A stretch of 64,000 nt of DNA from Bacteroidales bacterium (GCA_004557035.1 SFFB01000012.1:1-64000), one strand, 5' to 3'; shown: positions 8,432 through 18,624, counted from the first letter of the stretch. The notes: generated by a model from the letters alone, not told the origin. A program made the numbers and translations.

Positions 8432-8439
8432 CAAAATTA
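8432..8439 (-). promoter_or_regulatory. Promoter of tmRNA
   Basis: On the minus strand TAATTTTG matches TAnnTTTG, 15 bases before the tmRNA 5' end. A weak -33 (CTTG at 8463-8460) is 20 bases further up. Confidence 0.6.
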
Positions 8440-8506
8440 AGCGGTTTGGCTCAAACCTCCAAGCTCTTGAACCCTTTTTTTATCAAACGGCTGTGTGCCG
8501 GGGCCA

Positions 8507-9193
8507 TTATTTGTGCCTTTCGGCGAGCAGGTCGGGGCGGAGGCGGCGTGTGCGTTCAAGGCTTTGTGTGAGTTCCCACTCTTTGATTTTGGCCTCGTGG
8601 CCCGAAAGAAGGATGTCGGGCACGCGCCAGCCTTTGTAGTCGGCCGGGCGGGTATAGACGGGAGCCGCCAGCAGGTTGTCTTGGAAGGAGTCGGAGAGGG
8701 CGCTCTGTTCGTCGGAGAGCACTCCGGGTATGAGCCGGACGATAGCGTCGGTCATCACGGCGGCGGCCAGTTCGCCTCCGGTGAGCACGTAGTCGCCAAT
8801 GGAGACTTCATGGGTGATGAGATGTTCGCGTATGCGATAGTCAATGCCTTTGTAGTGGCCGCAAAGTATGATGACGTTTTGCATCAATGAAAAACTGTTG
8901 GCCATGGGCTGGTCGAACTGCCTACCGTCGGGGGTGGTGAAGATGATGGCGTCGTAGTGGCGCTCGGCCTTGAGGTGACTGATGCAGTCGTCTATGGGTT
9001 GGCACTGCATCACCATGCCGGCAAAGCCGCCAAAGGGGTAGTCGTCGACGCGTCGATGCTTGTCGGTGGTGTAGTCACGAAGATTGTGGATGTGTATTTC
9101 GGCCAATCCTTTTTTTTGTGCTCTGGCCAATATGGAAGTGCCGACGAAGCCGGTGAGCATTTCAGGCAGCACGGTGATGATATCTATACGCAT
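8507..9193 (-). CDS. trmD: tRNA (guanine-N1)-methyltransferase TrmD
   Basis: A 228-residue SPOUT methyltransferase that makes m1G37 next to the anticodon, preventing frameshifts. The N-terminus [13 protein letters not shown] and the segment [29 protein letters not shown] are diagnostic. The knotted AdoMet site is around [13 protein letters not shown] and [14 protein letters not shown]. The C-terminal region contains [21 protein letters not shown]. Length is normal. It lies upstream of tmRNA on the same strand; tmRNA has its own promoter, so the two are probably independent. Confidence 0.97.
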   Translation of the reverse strand: MRIDIITVLPEMLTGFVGTSILARAQKKGLAEIHIHNLRDYTTDKHRRVDDYPFGGFAGMVMQCQPIDDCISHLKAERHYDAIIFTTPDGRQFDQPMANSFSLMQNVIILCGHYKGIDYRIREHLITHEVSIGDYVLTGGELAAAVMTDAIVRLIPGVLSDEQSALSDSFQDNLLAAPVYTRPADYKGWRVPDILLSGHEAKIKEWELTQSLERTRRLRPDLLAERHK

Positions 9194-9300
9194 TGAGGTG
9201 GTATTTGATTTGTTTTGTCTGCGAAGTTAGTTCAACCGAACGCAAGGGCCAAGAAAAACTTGTTATTTTGTTTGTAATGCTCGGCGCCATACGCATTTAA
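9194..9300 (-). promoter_or_regulatory. Promoter module before trmD
   Basis: Read on the minus strand: CCGAGCATT, AACAAGTTTTTCTTGGCCC, TTGCG, then TTGAACTAACTTCGCAG. TAACTTCG (9229-9222) is one base off TAnnTTTG. Order and wording match the module before purB (39166-39270) and the tandem units before the amylase (61383-61516). Confidence 0.5.
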
Positions 9301-9437
9301 AAGACCGGAAAAACCATACAACTCTACATACTGAATGTTCAATCTCTTCTGCCTGAATGTCTTTGACGATGTATGGTTGGCACGGTAACCCTGCACAGAG
9401 CGAAAACTCTACATAGGACGTTGCGGCAGACGAGAGT
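9301..9437. other. Intergenic sequence without recognised features
   Basis: Between the trmD promoter module and the glgP terminator. A frame open over 9263-9463 on the minus strand has no start context, no domain and no codon bias. I see nothing else here. Confidence 0.5.
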
Positions 9438-9483
9438 GAAACAAAACAGAGCGCCGACTGCATCTATGGCGGCCGGCGCTCTG
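9438..9483 (-). terminator. Intrinsic terminator of the glycogen operon
   Basis: CAGAGCGCCG (9447-9456) and CGGCGCTCTG (9474-9483) form a perfect 10-bp stem. On the minus strand it is followed by TTTTGTTTC. It lies about 70 bases past the phosphorylase stop. Confidence 0.75.
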
Positions 9484-9502
9484 ACGTGAAAGTGGACCTA
9501 AG

Positions 9503-9526
9503 CCGGCTTATGACCGGCCTTATGTC
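9503..9526 (+). repeat. CTTATG direct repeat, two copies
   Basis: CCGGCTTATGA and CCGGCCTTATGT lie side by side with a 12-base step, next to a hairpin terminator. It is a divergent member of the CCTTATGG arrays found at 14273, 32712, 52829 and 63396. Confidence 0.5.
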
Positions 9527-9551
9527 TCAATTTGTCAAGGTCGTTATATGA

Positions 9552-12185
9552 TTAAATGAACCAGCGTACGTAGCTGAAGTCTTGACGATTGACGAGGTTC
9601 TTGTTTTTGGGATACATGCGGTAGGCCATCTTGAACGAACCGGCAAGTTCCACACTGGTGGTGAGCTCGAAGGTGTAGAGGTTGCCTTCTCGGCCCACGA
9701 CGTTCATGGGGAAGATCTTATAGATGCTGTCCTTACCCTCGGCGCTGGTGGTCATAATCACGAGGTCTACGCCGATGGCGTCTTCAAGGCCTTGCTCATC
9801 GATGACGTGGCGTACGGTGAACTCCTTGTCGCTGATGAGGTTTGACGTGAGAATGTTTTCGCTGCGCTCTGAGCTGACCACACGGATGTTGTCCCAGCGT
9901 TCGGCCACGCTCTCTTTCCATGCGGCAATCTCTTTGGCGAGCTTGTTATCGTTGGCTGAGAGGGCCTTGAAGCGTTTGGCCTCTTTGCAATAGAAACGGT
10001 CGAAATAGTCGTCGAGCTGACGCTTCATGGTATATTGAGGAGCGATGGAGGCGATGGAGTTTTTCACCGTGCGCACCCAGTTCTCTGAATAGCCCTTGCG
10101 GTTGCGGGCGTAGTAGAGAGGAATGATTTCCTGCTCGAGGATAGAGTAGATAGTCGAAGCGTCGAGCTTGTCTTGGTGTTCCTGGTTCTGGTAGGTGCGC
10201 TTGTCGGTGAGGGCCCAGCCGGCACCTTCACGATAGCCTTCATACCACCAGCCGTCGAGCACGGAGAAGTTGACCACACCGTTCATGAGGGCTTTTTCGC
10301 CTGACGTACCAGAGGCTTCGAGCGGACGGGTGGGGGTGTTCATCCAGATGTCCACGCCCGAAACGAGACGACGGGCCAGCTGCATATCGTAGTTTTCGAG
10401 GAAGAGAATCTTACCGATAAACTCAGGACGCTGCGAGATGTCGTGGATCTTCTTGATGAGGCCCTGACCGGCGCCGTCGGCGGGGTGTGCCTTACCGGCA
10501 AAGATAAACTGTACGGGATAGTCGGGGTTGTTGACGATTTTGGCCAAGCGCTCTTCGTCGGTAAAGAGCAGGTGGGCACGCTTGTAGGTGGCAAAGCGGC
10601 GGGCAAAACCGATGAGCAGGGCGTTGGGGTTGATCTTGTCAAGCAGAGAAACGACACGAGAGGGATCGCCCTGATTTTTGAGCCATGTGTCGCGGAAACG
10701 CTCACGGATGTATTCGATGAGTTTGGTCTTGAGTTTCACGCGGGTGTTCCATACCACTTCGTCGGGCACTTCGTAGATTTTCTCCCAGATCTTTTCGTTG
10801 CTCTGGTCTGAGAGGAACGACTTGTCGAAATATTTGGCATAAATCTGCTTCCATTCCTTGGCAGTCCAAGTGGGCATGTGCACACCGTTGGTGACGTAGC
10901 CCACGTGGCTCTCTTCCTGATGCTCGTCGTAGAGCTCGGCCCATTCGTCGTGGGTGCGGATTTCGTGTTCCTTGCGGGTTTCGTCGGGGAGGTAGCCGGG
11001 CCAGATGCCTTTGAACATCTGCTGGCTCACCTTGCCGTGAAGCCAGCTCACGCCGTTGACTTCCTGACAGGTTTTGCAGAGGAAGGTGGACATGCAGAAC
11101 TTCTCACCCTTGTCTTCGGGGTTGGTGCGGCCGAGGCCCATAAAGTCGTCCCAAGAGATGCCGAGACGTGCGGGGAACTGGCCCATATATTTGCCGAAGA
11201 GGCCTTCGTCGAAATAGTCGTGGCCGGCAGGCACGGGGGTGTGGACGGTGTAGAGCGAAGAGGCGCGCACGAGCTCGAGGGCTTCGCCGAAGTTGAGTCC
11301 GCTCTCCACATAGTCTACAAGACGCTGCACATTGCAGAGGGCAGCATGGCCTTCGTTGCAGTGGTAGATATCTTTCTTGATGCCGAGTTTCTGCAGGGTG
11401 AGCATACCGCCGATGCCGAGCAGGTATTCTTGCTTGATGCGGTTTTCCCAGTCGCCGCCATAGAGGGCGTGGGTGATGGAGCGGTCAAACTCAGAGTTCA
11501 TCTCGTTGTCGGTGTCGAGCAGATAGAGCGACACACGACCCACATTGGCACGCCAGATGGCGGCATGCACCTGATAGTTGGGGAAGGGGACGTCGACGAT
11601 GACCTGGTTGCCGTTTTCGTCGAGCACGCGCTCGATGGGCAGACGGTCGAAGTCTTGGGTGTCGTAGTTGGCAATCTGCTGGCCGTCCATCGAGAGGGTC
11701 TGGGTGAAGTAGCCGTAGCGATAGAGGAAGCCGACGGCGCACATGTCGACGTTGCTGTCGGAGGCTTCTTTGAGGTAGTCGCCGGCCAAGACGCCGAGAC
11801 CGCCCGAATAGATTTTGAGGATATGGTTCAAACCATACTCCATACAGAAGTAGGCCACGGAGGGGCGCTTGGTGTCGGGCTTGGTGTCTACATACTGACG
11901 GAAATCGCTATACACTTTGTTCATGCGGCCAACGAGTTCTTCGTCTTTGGCCATTTCCTTGAGTGTGCTGTAGCTGATGCGTGAAAGCAGCTCGATGGGG
12001 TTCTTGTCCACCTTGACCCAGAGGTCTTTGTCGAGACTGCGGAAGAGCTCGCGTGCCTCGGTGTTCCAAGTCCACCAGAGGTTGTGAGCCATTTCGTCGA
12101 GATGTTTCAGAGCCTCGGGAATGTGACTTTTCACGGTCACGGTCTTCCACACAGGCGTGTTGGCGTTGCTTACTTTAACGTTCAT
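9552..12185 (-). CDS. glgP: Glycogen (alpha-glucan) phosphorylase, GT35
   Basis: An 877-residue phosphorylase that releases glucose 1-phosphate from glycogen. The N-terminal DUF3417-type region (residues about 10-130, [25 protein letters not shown]) marks the shorter bacterial/archaeal alpha-glucan phosphorylase branch. The central region has [19 protein letters not shown] and [12 protein letters not shown]. The pyridoxal-phosphate end has [33 protein letters not shown], where [12 protein letters not shown] is the family's binding region and carries the lysine expected to bind the cofactor. It starts 35 bases after the glycogen synthase stop and is probably co-transcribed with it. Confidence 0.95.
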   Translation of the reverse strand: MNVKVSNANTPVWKTVTVKSHIPEALKHLDEMAHNLWWTWNTEARELFRSLDKDLWVKVDKNPIELLSRISYSTLKEMAKDEELVGRMNKVYSDFRQYVDTKPDTKRPSVAYFCMEYGLNHILKIYSGGLGVLAGDYLKEASDSNVDMCAVGFLYRYGYFTQTLSMDGQQIANYDTQDFDRLPIERVLDENGNQVIVDVPFPNYQVHAAIWRANVGRVSLYLLDTDNEMNSEFDRSITHALYGGDWENRIKQEYLLGIGGMLTLQKLGIKKDIYHCNEGHAALCNVQRLVDYVESGLNFGEALELVRASSLYTVHTPVPAGHDYFDEGLFGKYMGQFPARLGISWDDFMGLGRTNPEDKGEKFCMSTFLCKTCQEVNGVSWLHGKVSQQMFKGIWPGYLPDETRKEHEIRTHDEWAELYDEHQEESHVGYVTNGVHMPTWTAKEWKQIYAKYFDKSFLSDQSNEKIWEKIYEVPDEVVWNTRVKLKTKLIEYIRERFRDTWLKNQGDPSRVVSLLDKINPNALLIGFARRFATYKRAHLLFTDEERLAKIVNNPDYPVQFIFAGKAHPADGAGQGLIKKIHDISQRPEFIGKILFLENYDMQLARRLVSGVDIWMNTPTRPLEASGTSGEKALMNGVVNFSVLDGWWYEGYREGAGWALTDKRTYQNQEHQDKLDASTIYSILEQEIIPLYYARNRKGYSENWVRTVKNSIASIAPQYTMKRQLDDYFDRFYCKEAKRFKALSANDNKLAKEIAAWKESVAERWDNIRVVSSERSENILTSNLISDKEFTVRHVIDEQGLEDAIGVDLVIMTTSAEGKDSIYKIFPMNVVGREGNLYTFELTTSVELAGSFKMAYRMYPKNKNLVNRQDFSYVRWFI

Positions 12186-12220
12186 GATGTGTTGTTATGG
12201 TGTTAATGTTTTTTTCGTGA

Positions 12221-13909
12221 TTATTTTTCAGTGACAGCCTTCTCGGCTTGGGCAAGGGCGAAATCGTAGGCCTGGTAATAATAGGGGATGAAGTGTTTCC
12301 AGGCAGCCTTGTCGGCCAGACGAGCGGCAGCTCGGCGACAGGCGGTGCGGTCTGTGGCGTTGAGGGCAAGATAGTGCTCGATGTCCATCACCATTTCGCG
12401 CGCGGCCTCAAAATAGTTGTCGTCGTCGCGATGGATGACACTCACGCCGTCTTCGAGGCGTCCGCTGTGGCCCAGCGTCTGGTCCACCCACTGGCCGAAG
12501 CCCGAGAGGTCCGTGGTGACACAAGGGGTCTTGAAGGCGCAGCTTTCCAACGGCGTATAGCCCCAAGGCTCGTAGTAGGAGGGATAGAGGCAGAGGTCGT
12601 TGGCCGTGAGCAGGTCGTAGTAGGGCATATTAAAGATGCCATCGGCTCCCTCAAGATAGCAGGGTACGAGCATCACTTTGACGGCATCGTCAGCGGCTGC
12701 CGTCAGTCCCAGTTGGCGAATGAGGCAGACGATGCGGTCTTCGTTGAGATTGTGCAGGTCGTGGGTGATGATGGGCAAGGGGAGAGGCGACGTATAGGTC
12801 TTTTTGGAAGCCAGGCGTTCGGCAAGGTCTTCACGGGGGGCCAGCAGCCAGCAGGGCACCTCGATGAGGGCCAGCACACGGGTGCGCGGACCGGCATCCA
12901 CTCGGGCGTTCATCTTACCTTTCAAACGGGTGTTGAGCTGTGCCATAGCTTCGAGGAAAACGTCGAAACCTTTGCAACGGAAGTCGTTGCGGCCGCTGGT
13001 GGAGACAATGAGTGTGTCGTCTTTCATGGTTTCACCCGTCAGGGCCGAAGCCACAGAGAGTATGCGTTTGCGGGCAGCGCGGCGCTTGGCCGTAAAAGCG
13101 GCACCGGCCGGCACGAAGTCGGGCTCAAAACCGTTGGGCAAGACCACGTCGGGCTCCTTGTCGAGCAACTGCCGACATTCACGGGCCGTGAACGTGCTCA
13201 CGGTGGTGAAGCAGTCGGCCTGGTGTGCCGATTGTTTTTCGATGCTGTGCTTAGCCTCCATATGGAGCTCTGCTGCCATCTGGTCACCGTTGTAGCCTTC
13301 GAAATACTTATAGAGAAGTTTGTTGTTGCCGGCAATGGATCGGCCGATACTCGTGGCGTGAGTGGTAAAAATGGTGGCTACGTCGGGCAGTGCTTTTTTG
13401 ATGAAGAGCATACCCAATCCGCTCATCCATTCGTGGGCCTGATAGACCACGCGCCGTTTGTCTTTGAGGCAGTCTTTGATGATGGCTTCGGCCACACGGG
13501 CGGCAGCCACCGAAAACATAGAGGCCTCGTCGTAGTCGCCGTAGGCTCTCAATGAGTCCACGCCGAACTGCTCCCAGGCCTGCGCATAGATTTGGTCTTT
13601 TTCTTCATAGAGCGGAGAGAAGTCCACCAACACGGCGATGGGTTCGCCGGGCACGTTCCAGCGACCGATGCGCACATCCAATCCGGCCTTAGCGGCAGCC
13701 TTGCGCCATTCGGGGTGTAGTTTGGACTCTGGTGTGAAGGGGAAATTGTCTTCGCCGAAATCCGGACCAATAAAGCAAATATTTCCGTTCAGTTCTTGTT
13801 CAAGCGTCTTTGCCCGTGATGAGAGCACCGTGTAGATACCTCCCACTTTGTGGCAAACCTCCCAACTGGTTTCAAACACAAAGTCGGGTCGTTGAGTCTG
13901 TTTGGTCAT
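12221..13909 (-). CDS. Glycogen synthase, GT3 (eukaryotic GYS-like) family
   Basis: A 562-residue glycogen synthase. The start MTKQTQRPDFVFETSWEVCHKVGGIYTVLSSRA has the donor-binding K-V-G-G-I motif of GT3, not the KTGGL of bacterial GlgA. The C-terminal half has YYEPWGYTPLESCAFKTPCVTTDLSGFG, the E-x7-E catalytic pattern of this fold. GT3 enzymes are typical of fungi and animals but are the usual form in Bacteroides and Prevotella. ATG 13909 is preferred over an in-frame ATG at 13936, which would overlap the promoter. It is first in an operon with the phosphorylase. Confidence 0.92.
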   Translation of the reverse strand: MTKQTQRPDFVFETSWEVCHKVGGIYTVLSSRAKTLEQELNGNICFIGPDFGEDNFPFTPESKLHPEWRKAAAKAGLDVRIGRWNVPGEPIAVLVDFSPLYEEKDQIYAQAWEQFGVDSLRAYGDYDEASMFSVAAARVAEAIIKDCLKDKRRVVYQAHEWMSGLGMLFIKKALPDVATIFTTHATSIGRSIAGNNKLLYKYFEGYNGDQMAAELHMEAKHSIEKQSAHQADCFTTVSTFTARECRQLLDKEPDVVLPNGFEPDFVPAGAAFTAKRRAARKRILSVASALTGETMKDDTLIVSTSGRNDFRCKGFDVFLEAMAQLNTRLKGKMNARVDAGPRTRVLALIEVPCWLLAPREDLAERLASKKTYTSPLPLPIITHDLHNLNEDRIVCLIRQLGLTAAADDAVKVMLVPCYLEGADGIFNMPYYDLLTANDLCLYPSYYEPWGYTPLESCAFKTPCVTTDLSGFGQWVDQTLGHSGRLEDGVSVIHRDDDNYFEAAREMVMDIEHYLALNATDRTACRRAAARLADKAAWKHFIPYYYQAYDFALAQAEKAVTEK

Positions 13910-13933
13910 GTTGTGATTTTTGATTTGGCGGTG

Positions 13934-13965
13934 CAAAGATAAGATTTTTTTGCATCTCAGCCAAA
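13934..13965 (-). promoter_or_regulatory. Promoter of the glycogen operon
   Basis: On the minus strand TTTG (13965-13962), 20 bases, then TATCTTTG (13941-13934): a near-perfect Bacteroidota promoter. It leaves a short leader of about 20 bases before ATG 13909. Confidence 0.8.
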
Positions 13966-14653
13966 CAAGGTGCTTTTTATTAGGCGATTATGTCAAGGGA
14001 AATGACGAGAAATGACGCCGGTGCCATATGGAGATGACAAGCGGACTAAAAGCAGACATGATAAAACGCTTATTTCCGATCTTATTGACTTGACACAAAG
14101 GTCAGATTTATAATATAAATAAGGAGTATGCTGATTAGTGTTGGCTGAATGCGTCGTTTACCTTCGCCCTACCTTTGTCTTTTTCTATTAGCCACTTTCG
14201 TGTTAAATTGCGGCAAAGCAGGAGAGAGATAGTGCCACTTGACCCTCATTTTTATGGTTTTCAAGTGCTTACGGGCCTTATGACAGGAACAACGGGCCTT
14301 ATGACAGTTTTTCCCGGGTTACTTTCAGAAGATTTTCTGCCTATTGTGCTGATTTTTTTGCTGTTTCCGGCGATTGTGAAACAGCAAAATCGGCTTTGGG
14401 GGTTTAAAATCAAGAATAATCAACACTTATTTGTCACCAAGACCCCGCGTTTCAAACCTTCGGCGCCACTCCGGCAAGATATGGGCGTGATTGGACGTGA
14501 CGGAAAAAGGCATTGCCGTTCAATCACAACAAAGCGCTCAACGACAAGCGTTTAGGAGAGGCGTGACTGTGTGATTGGGAAAAAGGAAGGAATTTGGGGG
14601 ATAAGGAAACGTGAAAATCAGGCCCGGGCGAGGGCGCTCTGACGAGATTTTTG
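13966..14653. other. Intergenic stretch, no gene recognised
   Basis: About 690 bases between the divergent glycogen operon and a lipoprotein gene. A frame open from 14175 to 14555 (126 codons) has no domain and no codon bias like its neighbours, and it runs across the CCTTATGAC repeats at 14273, so I do not call it. Apart from that repeat pair I see nothing definite. Confidence 0.5.
14273..14307 (+). repeat. CCTTATGA array, two copies at 21-bp period
   Basis: GGGCCTTATGACAG occurs at 14273-14286 and identically at 14294-14307, spaced by GAACAAC. The CCTTAT cores are exactly 21 bases apart, as in the other arrays of this window. Confidence 0.8.
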
Positions 14654-14661
14654 TAAGTTTG
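14654..14661 (+). promoter_or_regulatory. Promoter -7 element for the lipoprotein-menF genes
   Basis: TAAGTTTG matches TAnnTTTG, 52 bases before ATG 14713. The -33 box is not clear. Confidence 0.5.
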
Positions 14662-14712
14662 CATTCTAAACCGAGAGGCAATGGTGCCTCTTTGCAAACA
14701 TACGACACGTCT

Positions 14713-15546
14713 ATGAAACTCAAAGTCCATACCCTCTATGCACTTGCCGCTGCGCTCTTGATGACGCTCAGCGCCTGCGGCGACGACGACAAGGCGCCGG
14801 CTCTCAAGCCTCAACTGCCGGCACAGACACCGGCCGACGCCGTCAAGCAAATCCAACACTTCGGCAACGTGCGCACCAGCTACGACTGGACGTTTACCTA
14901 CGCCGAAGACCGTCTCACGGTGGCCTCGGGAAAACTCAACGACGGCACCAGCAATTCGGGTGCCGAATATGCCTACACGGCGTGGCTCAACTATTGGCCG
15001 GGAGGCATGGGCATGACCCACTCCAACGGCGACAAGCTGAGCCTGAGCCTCGGCAGCGATGCCCATATCGCGCAAATGAACGTGAACAACTCGGCCTACC
15101 GTTTCAACTATATCGACGGCCGGCTGACGGCCTGGGAAAAGACGGTGACGGAAAACTCTTTCGGACAAGCACAGACCTATCACAGTCAGGCCTCCATCAC
15201 CTATAGCGGCGGCGACCTCACCGAAATCGTCTATCGGGCCGCCAACGGGGCCGTAACCACCGTGAGCCTCACCCCCTCGCTCGTCATCAACCGCAGCGGA
15301 CTGCTGCCCGAAACCATCGCCGAAGAACTCGGTCTGTTGGGGCTCGAACATCTCTACTACGCCGGACTGATGGGCAAAGCCTCGCTCCACCTGCCGGCTT
15401 CGCTCAGCCGAACCATCACACAAGGCGGCACGACCACGTCTGAAACCATCAGTTTCGACTATGGCACAGACAATGAGGGCCGTGTCGTGGTGTGCAACTA
15501 TACCACCCCCGAAGGCGGAGTGGCATCGGTGAGCTATAAATATTGA
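14713..15546 (+). CDS. Lipoprotein, DUF4595-like
   Basis: A 277-residue lipoprotein. From ATG 14713 it begins MKLKVHTLYALAAALLMTLSACGDDD: a signal peptide with lipobox LSAC, lipidated Cys about residue 21, then an acidic stretch as in surface-exposed Bacteroidota lipoproteins. The mature part is rich in beta-strand patterns (YDWTFTYAEDRLTV, YRFNYIDGRLTAWE, ITYSGGDLTEIVY) typical of DUF4595 proteins, which have an antiparallel beta fold. No enzyme motif is visible. An in-frame upstream start at 14611 would hide the signal peptide. menF starts 8 bases after its stop, so it shares a transcript with the menaquinone genes. Confidence 0.8.
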   Translation: MKLKVHTLYALAAALLMTLSACGDDDKAPALKPQLPAQTPADAVKQIQHFGNVRTSYDWTFTYAEDRLTVASGKLNDGTSNSGAEYAYTAWLNYWPGGMGMTHSNGDKLSLSLGSDAHIAQMNVNNSAYRFNYIDGRLTAWEKTVTENSFGQAQTYHSQASITYSGGDLTEIVYRAANGAVTTVSLTPSLVINRSGLLPETIAEELGLLGLEHLYYAGLMGKASLHLPASLSRTITQGGTTTSETISFDYGTDNEGRVVVCNYTTPEGGVASVSYKY

Positions 15547-15554
15547 CAGACGGC

Positions 15555-16631
15555 ATGGAAGTGACTAAGCCGGAACCTCGCACTGCCGCCACGGGCGGAT
15601 GGGCCTACTACCGGTTGCCTGAAGAAGAGGTCTATACACACGTATCCTGCCAAAGGGTGAAAACCATCAAAGGCGGACACGAGGCCGTGGGCTGCGAACG
15701 TGGTGTGGTCATAGCCCCATTTGAGCCAACGGCCGACGAGCCTTGCCTGCTCATCACTCCCGACAGCCTGCAAACCCTGCCCGTGCCCGATGCCGACGAC
15801 GAAAGTCTCGATGTCTGTGTCGACGTCACACTGGGACACGACGAATATGCCCGGGGCTTCAACCTCTGTCATCAAGCCTTGACCAGCGGCTCTGCCGACG
15901 AGGTAGTGAAGAAGGTGGTGATGTGCCGCCGGGTGAATTTGACTTTTACACAGACACCCCAGGCCAAAGCCCTGTTTTTGAGAGCCTGTCGCCGATTGCC
16001 CCACAGCTACGTGAGCCTTTGGTACACGCCGCAAAGCGGTATGTGGCTGGTGGCCACGCCCGAGTTTCTGCTGGTGGCCGACAGCGAAGTGCCACGGCGA
16101 TACTACACGATGGCATTGGCCGGTACGCTGGCCTATGAGGGACGGTTGACTCCTCCGGCCGAGTGGACCGATAAAAACCGCGCCGAGCAGCGGCTGGTGA
16201 GTGCCACCATCTTCGAACAGCTCACCGACTTGGCCGTCAAAGTGGACCAATCGCCCGTGCACACTGTCAAAGCCGCACGCCTGCAACATCTGCGCACAGA
16301 CTTTGCCTTCGAAGTGCCGCGCGGCGTCAAAATGGGTCAACTCATTTCCCTGCTTCATCCCACTCCGGCCATCTGTGGCCTGCCGGCAACAGCCGCTGCC
16401 GCCGTCATCAAACAGGCCGAAGGCCACAGCCGACACTACTACGCCGGCTATTCCGGCCCCATTGGCCTCGACGGACAAACGGCTCTTTTCGTCACCTTGC
16501 GGTGTATGCAGATAGACGGCCACAATGCCACGCTCTATGCCGGCGGCGGCCTCATGGCCGACAGCGACCTCGAAGACGAATGGCAAGAGACCTGCCGCAA
16601 GATGGAGAGCATTTTGCTTATGGTGAAATGA
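15555..16631 (+). CDS. menF: Isochorismate synthase MenF
   Basis: A 358-residue chorismate-binding enzyme that makes isochorismate, the first step of menaquinone synthesis. The conserved C-terminal half shows LAGTLAYEGR, KNRAEQRLVSATI, a K-x-x-x-LQHLRTDFAFEV segment, LHPTPAICGLPATAA and HSRHYYAGYSGPIG, which is the chorismate-binding core. The N-terminal third is poorly conserved, as usual for the family. ATG 15555 is preferred to an in-frame TTG at 15543. menD follows, but only after a 350-base repeat element. Confidence 0.93.
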   Translation: MEVTKPEPRTAATGGWAYYRLPEEEVYTHVSCQRVKTIKGGHEAVGCERGVVIAPFEPTADEPCLLITPDSLQTLPVPDADDESLDVCVDVTLGHDEYARGFNLCHQALTSGSADEVVKKVVMCRRVNLTFTQTPQAKALFLRACRRLPHSYVSLWYTPQSGMWLVATPEFLLVADSEVPRRYYTMALAGTLAYEGRLTPPAEWTDKNRAEQRLVSATIFEQLTDLAVKVDQSPVHTVKAARLQHLRTDFAFEVPRGVKMGQLISLLHPTPAICGLPATAAAAVIKQAEGHSRHYYAGYSGPIGLDGQTALFVTLRCMQIDGHNATLYAGGGLMADSDLEDEWQETCRKMESILLMVK

Positions 16632-16636
16632 CATAA

Positions 16637-16973
16637 GAAAGACAAAAAGACAAAAAGACAAAAAGACAAAGAGACAAAGAGACAAAGAGTCTTAGAGTCT
16701 TAGAGTTTGAGCGGCCAAGCAAGCCCTGCAAGGGCATAACATATCAGCCCAAGTCGTCAGGCCTGGGTATGCGAAAACTCCTCTTAAATCCGGCCTGCAA
16801 GGTCGGCACACTGAGCGGCCAGAAATCTTTTGCCCTTACAGGGCGAACATAATCGGCTATGCCCACACAGGGTGCCGGTGTTACTACGTGCCACCTCTGC
16901 CCTGGGCTATAGTCTCTTTGGCCCTTCAGGCCGTGCTTGGCCGCTCAAAACTCTTAGTCTTTTAGACTCTTAG
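16637..16973. repeat. Composite repeat between menF and menD
   Basis: Left end: AGACAAA words, then TCTTAGAGTTTGAGCGGCCAAGC. Right end: GCTTGGCCGCTCAAAACTC, then CTTAGTCTTTTAGACTC. The two ends are inverted copies of the same core, so the unit is framed by inverted repeats about 230 bases apart. Between them is a decayed copy of the palindromic REP-like element (CCCTGCAAGGGC, CCGGCCTGCAAGGTCGG, GGCCCTTCAGGCC). It occupies practically all of the menF-menD gap. Confidence 0.85.
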
Positions 16974-16983
16974 CCCCCAAAAA

Positions 16984-18600
16984 ATGTATTGCGATAAAAC
17001 CAATGTCAACGTGCTTTCGGCCCTGCTCGCGGCGAGTGGGGTGGGAGAGGTGGTGGTTTGCCCTGGTTCGCGCAACGGCGTGCTGGTGCATAATTTCCAT
17101 CTCATGGCACAGCGGCTTGACGACTTCCACGTCCATCAGGCCACCGACGAGCGCTCGGCCGCTTTCATGGCATTGGGACTGACGCTGGCCCGACGGCGGC
17201 CGGCGGCGGTGTGCGTCACTTCAGGCTCAGCCCTGTTGGCCACAATACCGGCCGTGGCCGAGGCTTATTACAGAGACGCGCCGCTGCTTGTCATTTCGGC
17301 CGACCGGCCGCCGCAAATGATTGGGCAGCTCGACGGCCAGACAATCGTGCAACAAGGTGCCCTTCGACCTTATACGGAGACGTTTCAACTCGACGAACCG
17401 ACAACCGACGCCGACACCACGTGGCTCAGGCAAACCGTCAGCCGGGCCCTGGCCATTCTCACGTCAAGCGGCGGCCGACCGGCGCATATCAACGTGCCCA
17501 TCAGCGAACCGCTCTTCTCGTTCTCCACGCCTCACCTACCATCCATTCAGCCCATTCGGCTTCATCAACCCCAAACGGCGCGTCCACTGCCCGAGGAGTT
17601 AATTAAAGCCATCAAGACGGCACGGTTGCCGATGCTTGTGATGGGTCATATGGACTGCGGCGAAAGAGTGGGAGAGTGGGTCAGACAGATTGACCTTAAC
17701 AGGTCGCTGCTCGCCGTGCCCGACATCGTGGCCTCCGTGCCGCTCAGCCGACGTATGGCAGCTGTGGAACGCCTACCCGAACTTGCCGACAGGCTCTCGC
17801 CCGACTTGGTGATACACATCGGCGGGGCATTGACGGGTAAGGCCCTGAAACAGAAATTGAGAACCACCCAAGACCTGCGCGTGTGGCGCATTGACCCTAA
17901 AGGCGAGATGCCCAACACGTTTGGCGCGCTCTGTGGCCTGGTGGAATGTGCGCCACAGGAAGCCTTGAAACAATTGGCCGAAGAGGTGACTCAATATAAT
18001 GAAACCGTCTGCCGTTTGGCCGAAGAAATGGACAGACTATCTGAAGACTATCGGCCTCAGACGCCGGCCGAAGCACTTATGGATCAAATAGCTTTTTCCT
18101 TAAAGCAAATTGACTCATCGCCCATCACCCTGCATTTGGCCAACAGCACGACCGTGCGCGCCATGGCCCCATTCATCGACGGCGGCGCAAGGCGCATTTT
18201 GTGCAACCGTGGCGTCAACGGCATTGAAGGCTCCGTGTCTGTAGCCGCCGGCTACAGCCTGGCCGCAGAAGGACTGTCGCTGCTCGTCACCGGCGACCTG
18301 AGTTTTTTCTACGACCAAAACGCACTTTGGACGGAGGAGCTCGACGGCCGGTTGCGCATTGTCGTGATGAACGACGGCCACGGCGGCATCTTCGACCGTC
18401 TGCCCGGCCTCTCGGCCTCGCCGGCCTCATCTTGTTTCATAGCGGGCAGCCATCACGCCACCGCCGAAGGCACGGCCGAAACTTTCGGACTCACCTATAA
18501 ACGCACAAACTGTCACAACACAGCGCTGGCCAACAACCTTGCCTGGCTGCTCACCGTTGAGTCTCCACGGCCCGTGGTGCTCGAAGTCAAAATGACGTAA
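16984..18600 (+). CDS. menD: MenD, SEPHCHC synthase
   Basis: A 538-residue thiamine-diphosphate enzyme that joins 2-oxoglutarate to isochorismate in menaquinone synthesis. The N-terminus contains VVVCPGSRNGVLVHNF, the MenD signature region, and TDERSAAFMALGLTLA with the cofactor-activating Glu. The ThDP-binding region near the C-terminus is LVTGDLSFFYDQNALW (GD...N). Length is normal. The start is only 10 bases after a repeat element, so its leader is very short unless it is read through from menF. menB follows after 24 bases. Confidence 0.95.
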   Translation: MYCDKTNVNVLSALLAASGVGEVVVCPGSRNGVLVHNFHLMAQRLDDFHVHQATDERSAAFMALGLTLARRRPAAVCVTSGSALLATIPAVAEAYYRDAPLLVISADRPPQMIGQLDGQTIVQQGALRPYTETFQLDEPTTDADTTWLRQTVSRALAILTSSGGRPAHINVPISEPLFSFSTPHLPSIQPIRLHQPQTARPLPEELIKAIKTARLPMLVMGHMDCGERVGEWVRQIDLNRSLLAVPDIVASVPLSRRMAAVERLPELADRLSPDLVIHIGGALTGKALKQKLRTTQDLRVWRIDPKGEMPNTFGALCGLVECAPQEALKQLAEEVTQYNETVCRLAEEMDRLSEDYRPQTPAEALMDQIAFSLKQIDSSPITLHLANSTTVRAMAPFIDGGARRILCNRGVNGIEGSVSVAAGYSLAAEGLSLLVTGDLSFFYDQNALWTEELDGRLRIVVMNDGHGGIFDRLPGLSASPASSCFIAGSHHATAEGTAETFGLTYKRTNCHNTALANNLAWLLTVESPRPVVLEVKMT

Positions 18601-18624
18601 CCAAGTCAAATTACAACCCACAAT

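Noticed and set aside
10878..11984. Long plus-strand frame of 368 codons opposite glycogen phosphorylase
   Set aside because: It is the shadow of glgP; composition is rich in V, G and H as expected from reverse reading of a GC-rich gene. The same holds for 12248-13555 and 61681-63174.
14175..14555. 126-codon plus-strand frame in the glycogen-lipoprotein gap
   Set aside because: No domain, poor codon use, and it crosses the CCTTATGA repeats. No promoter in the right place.
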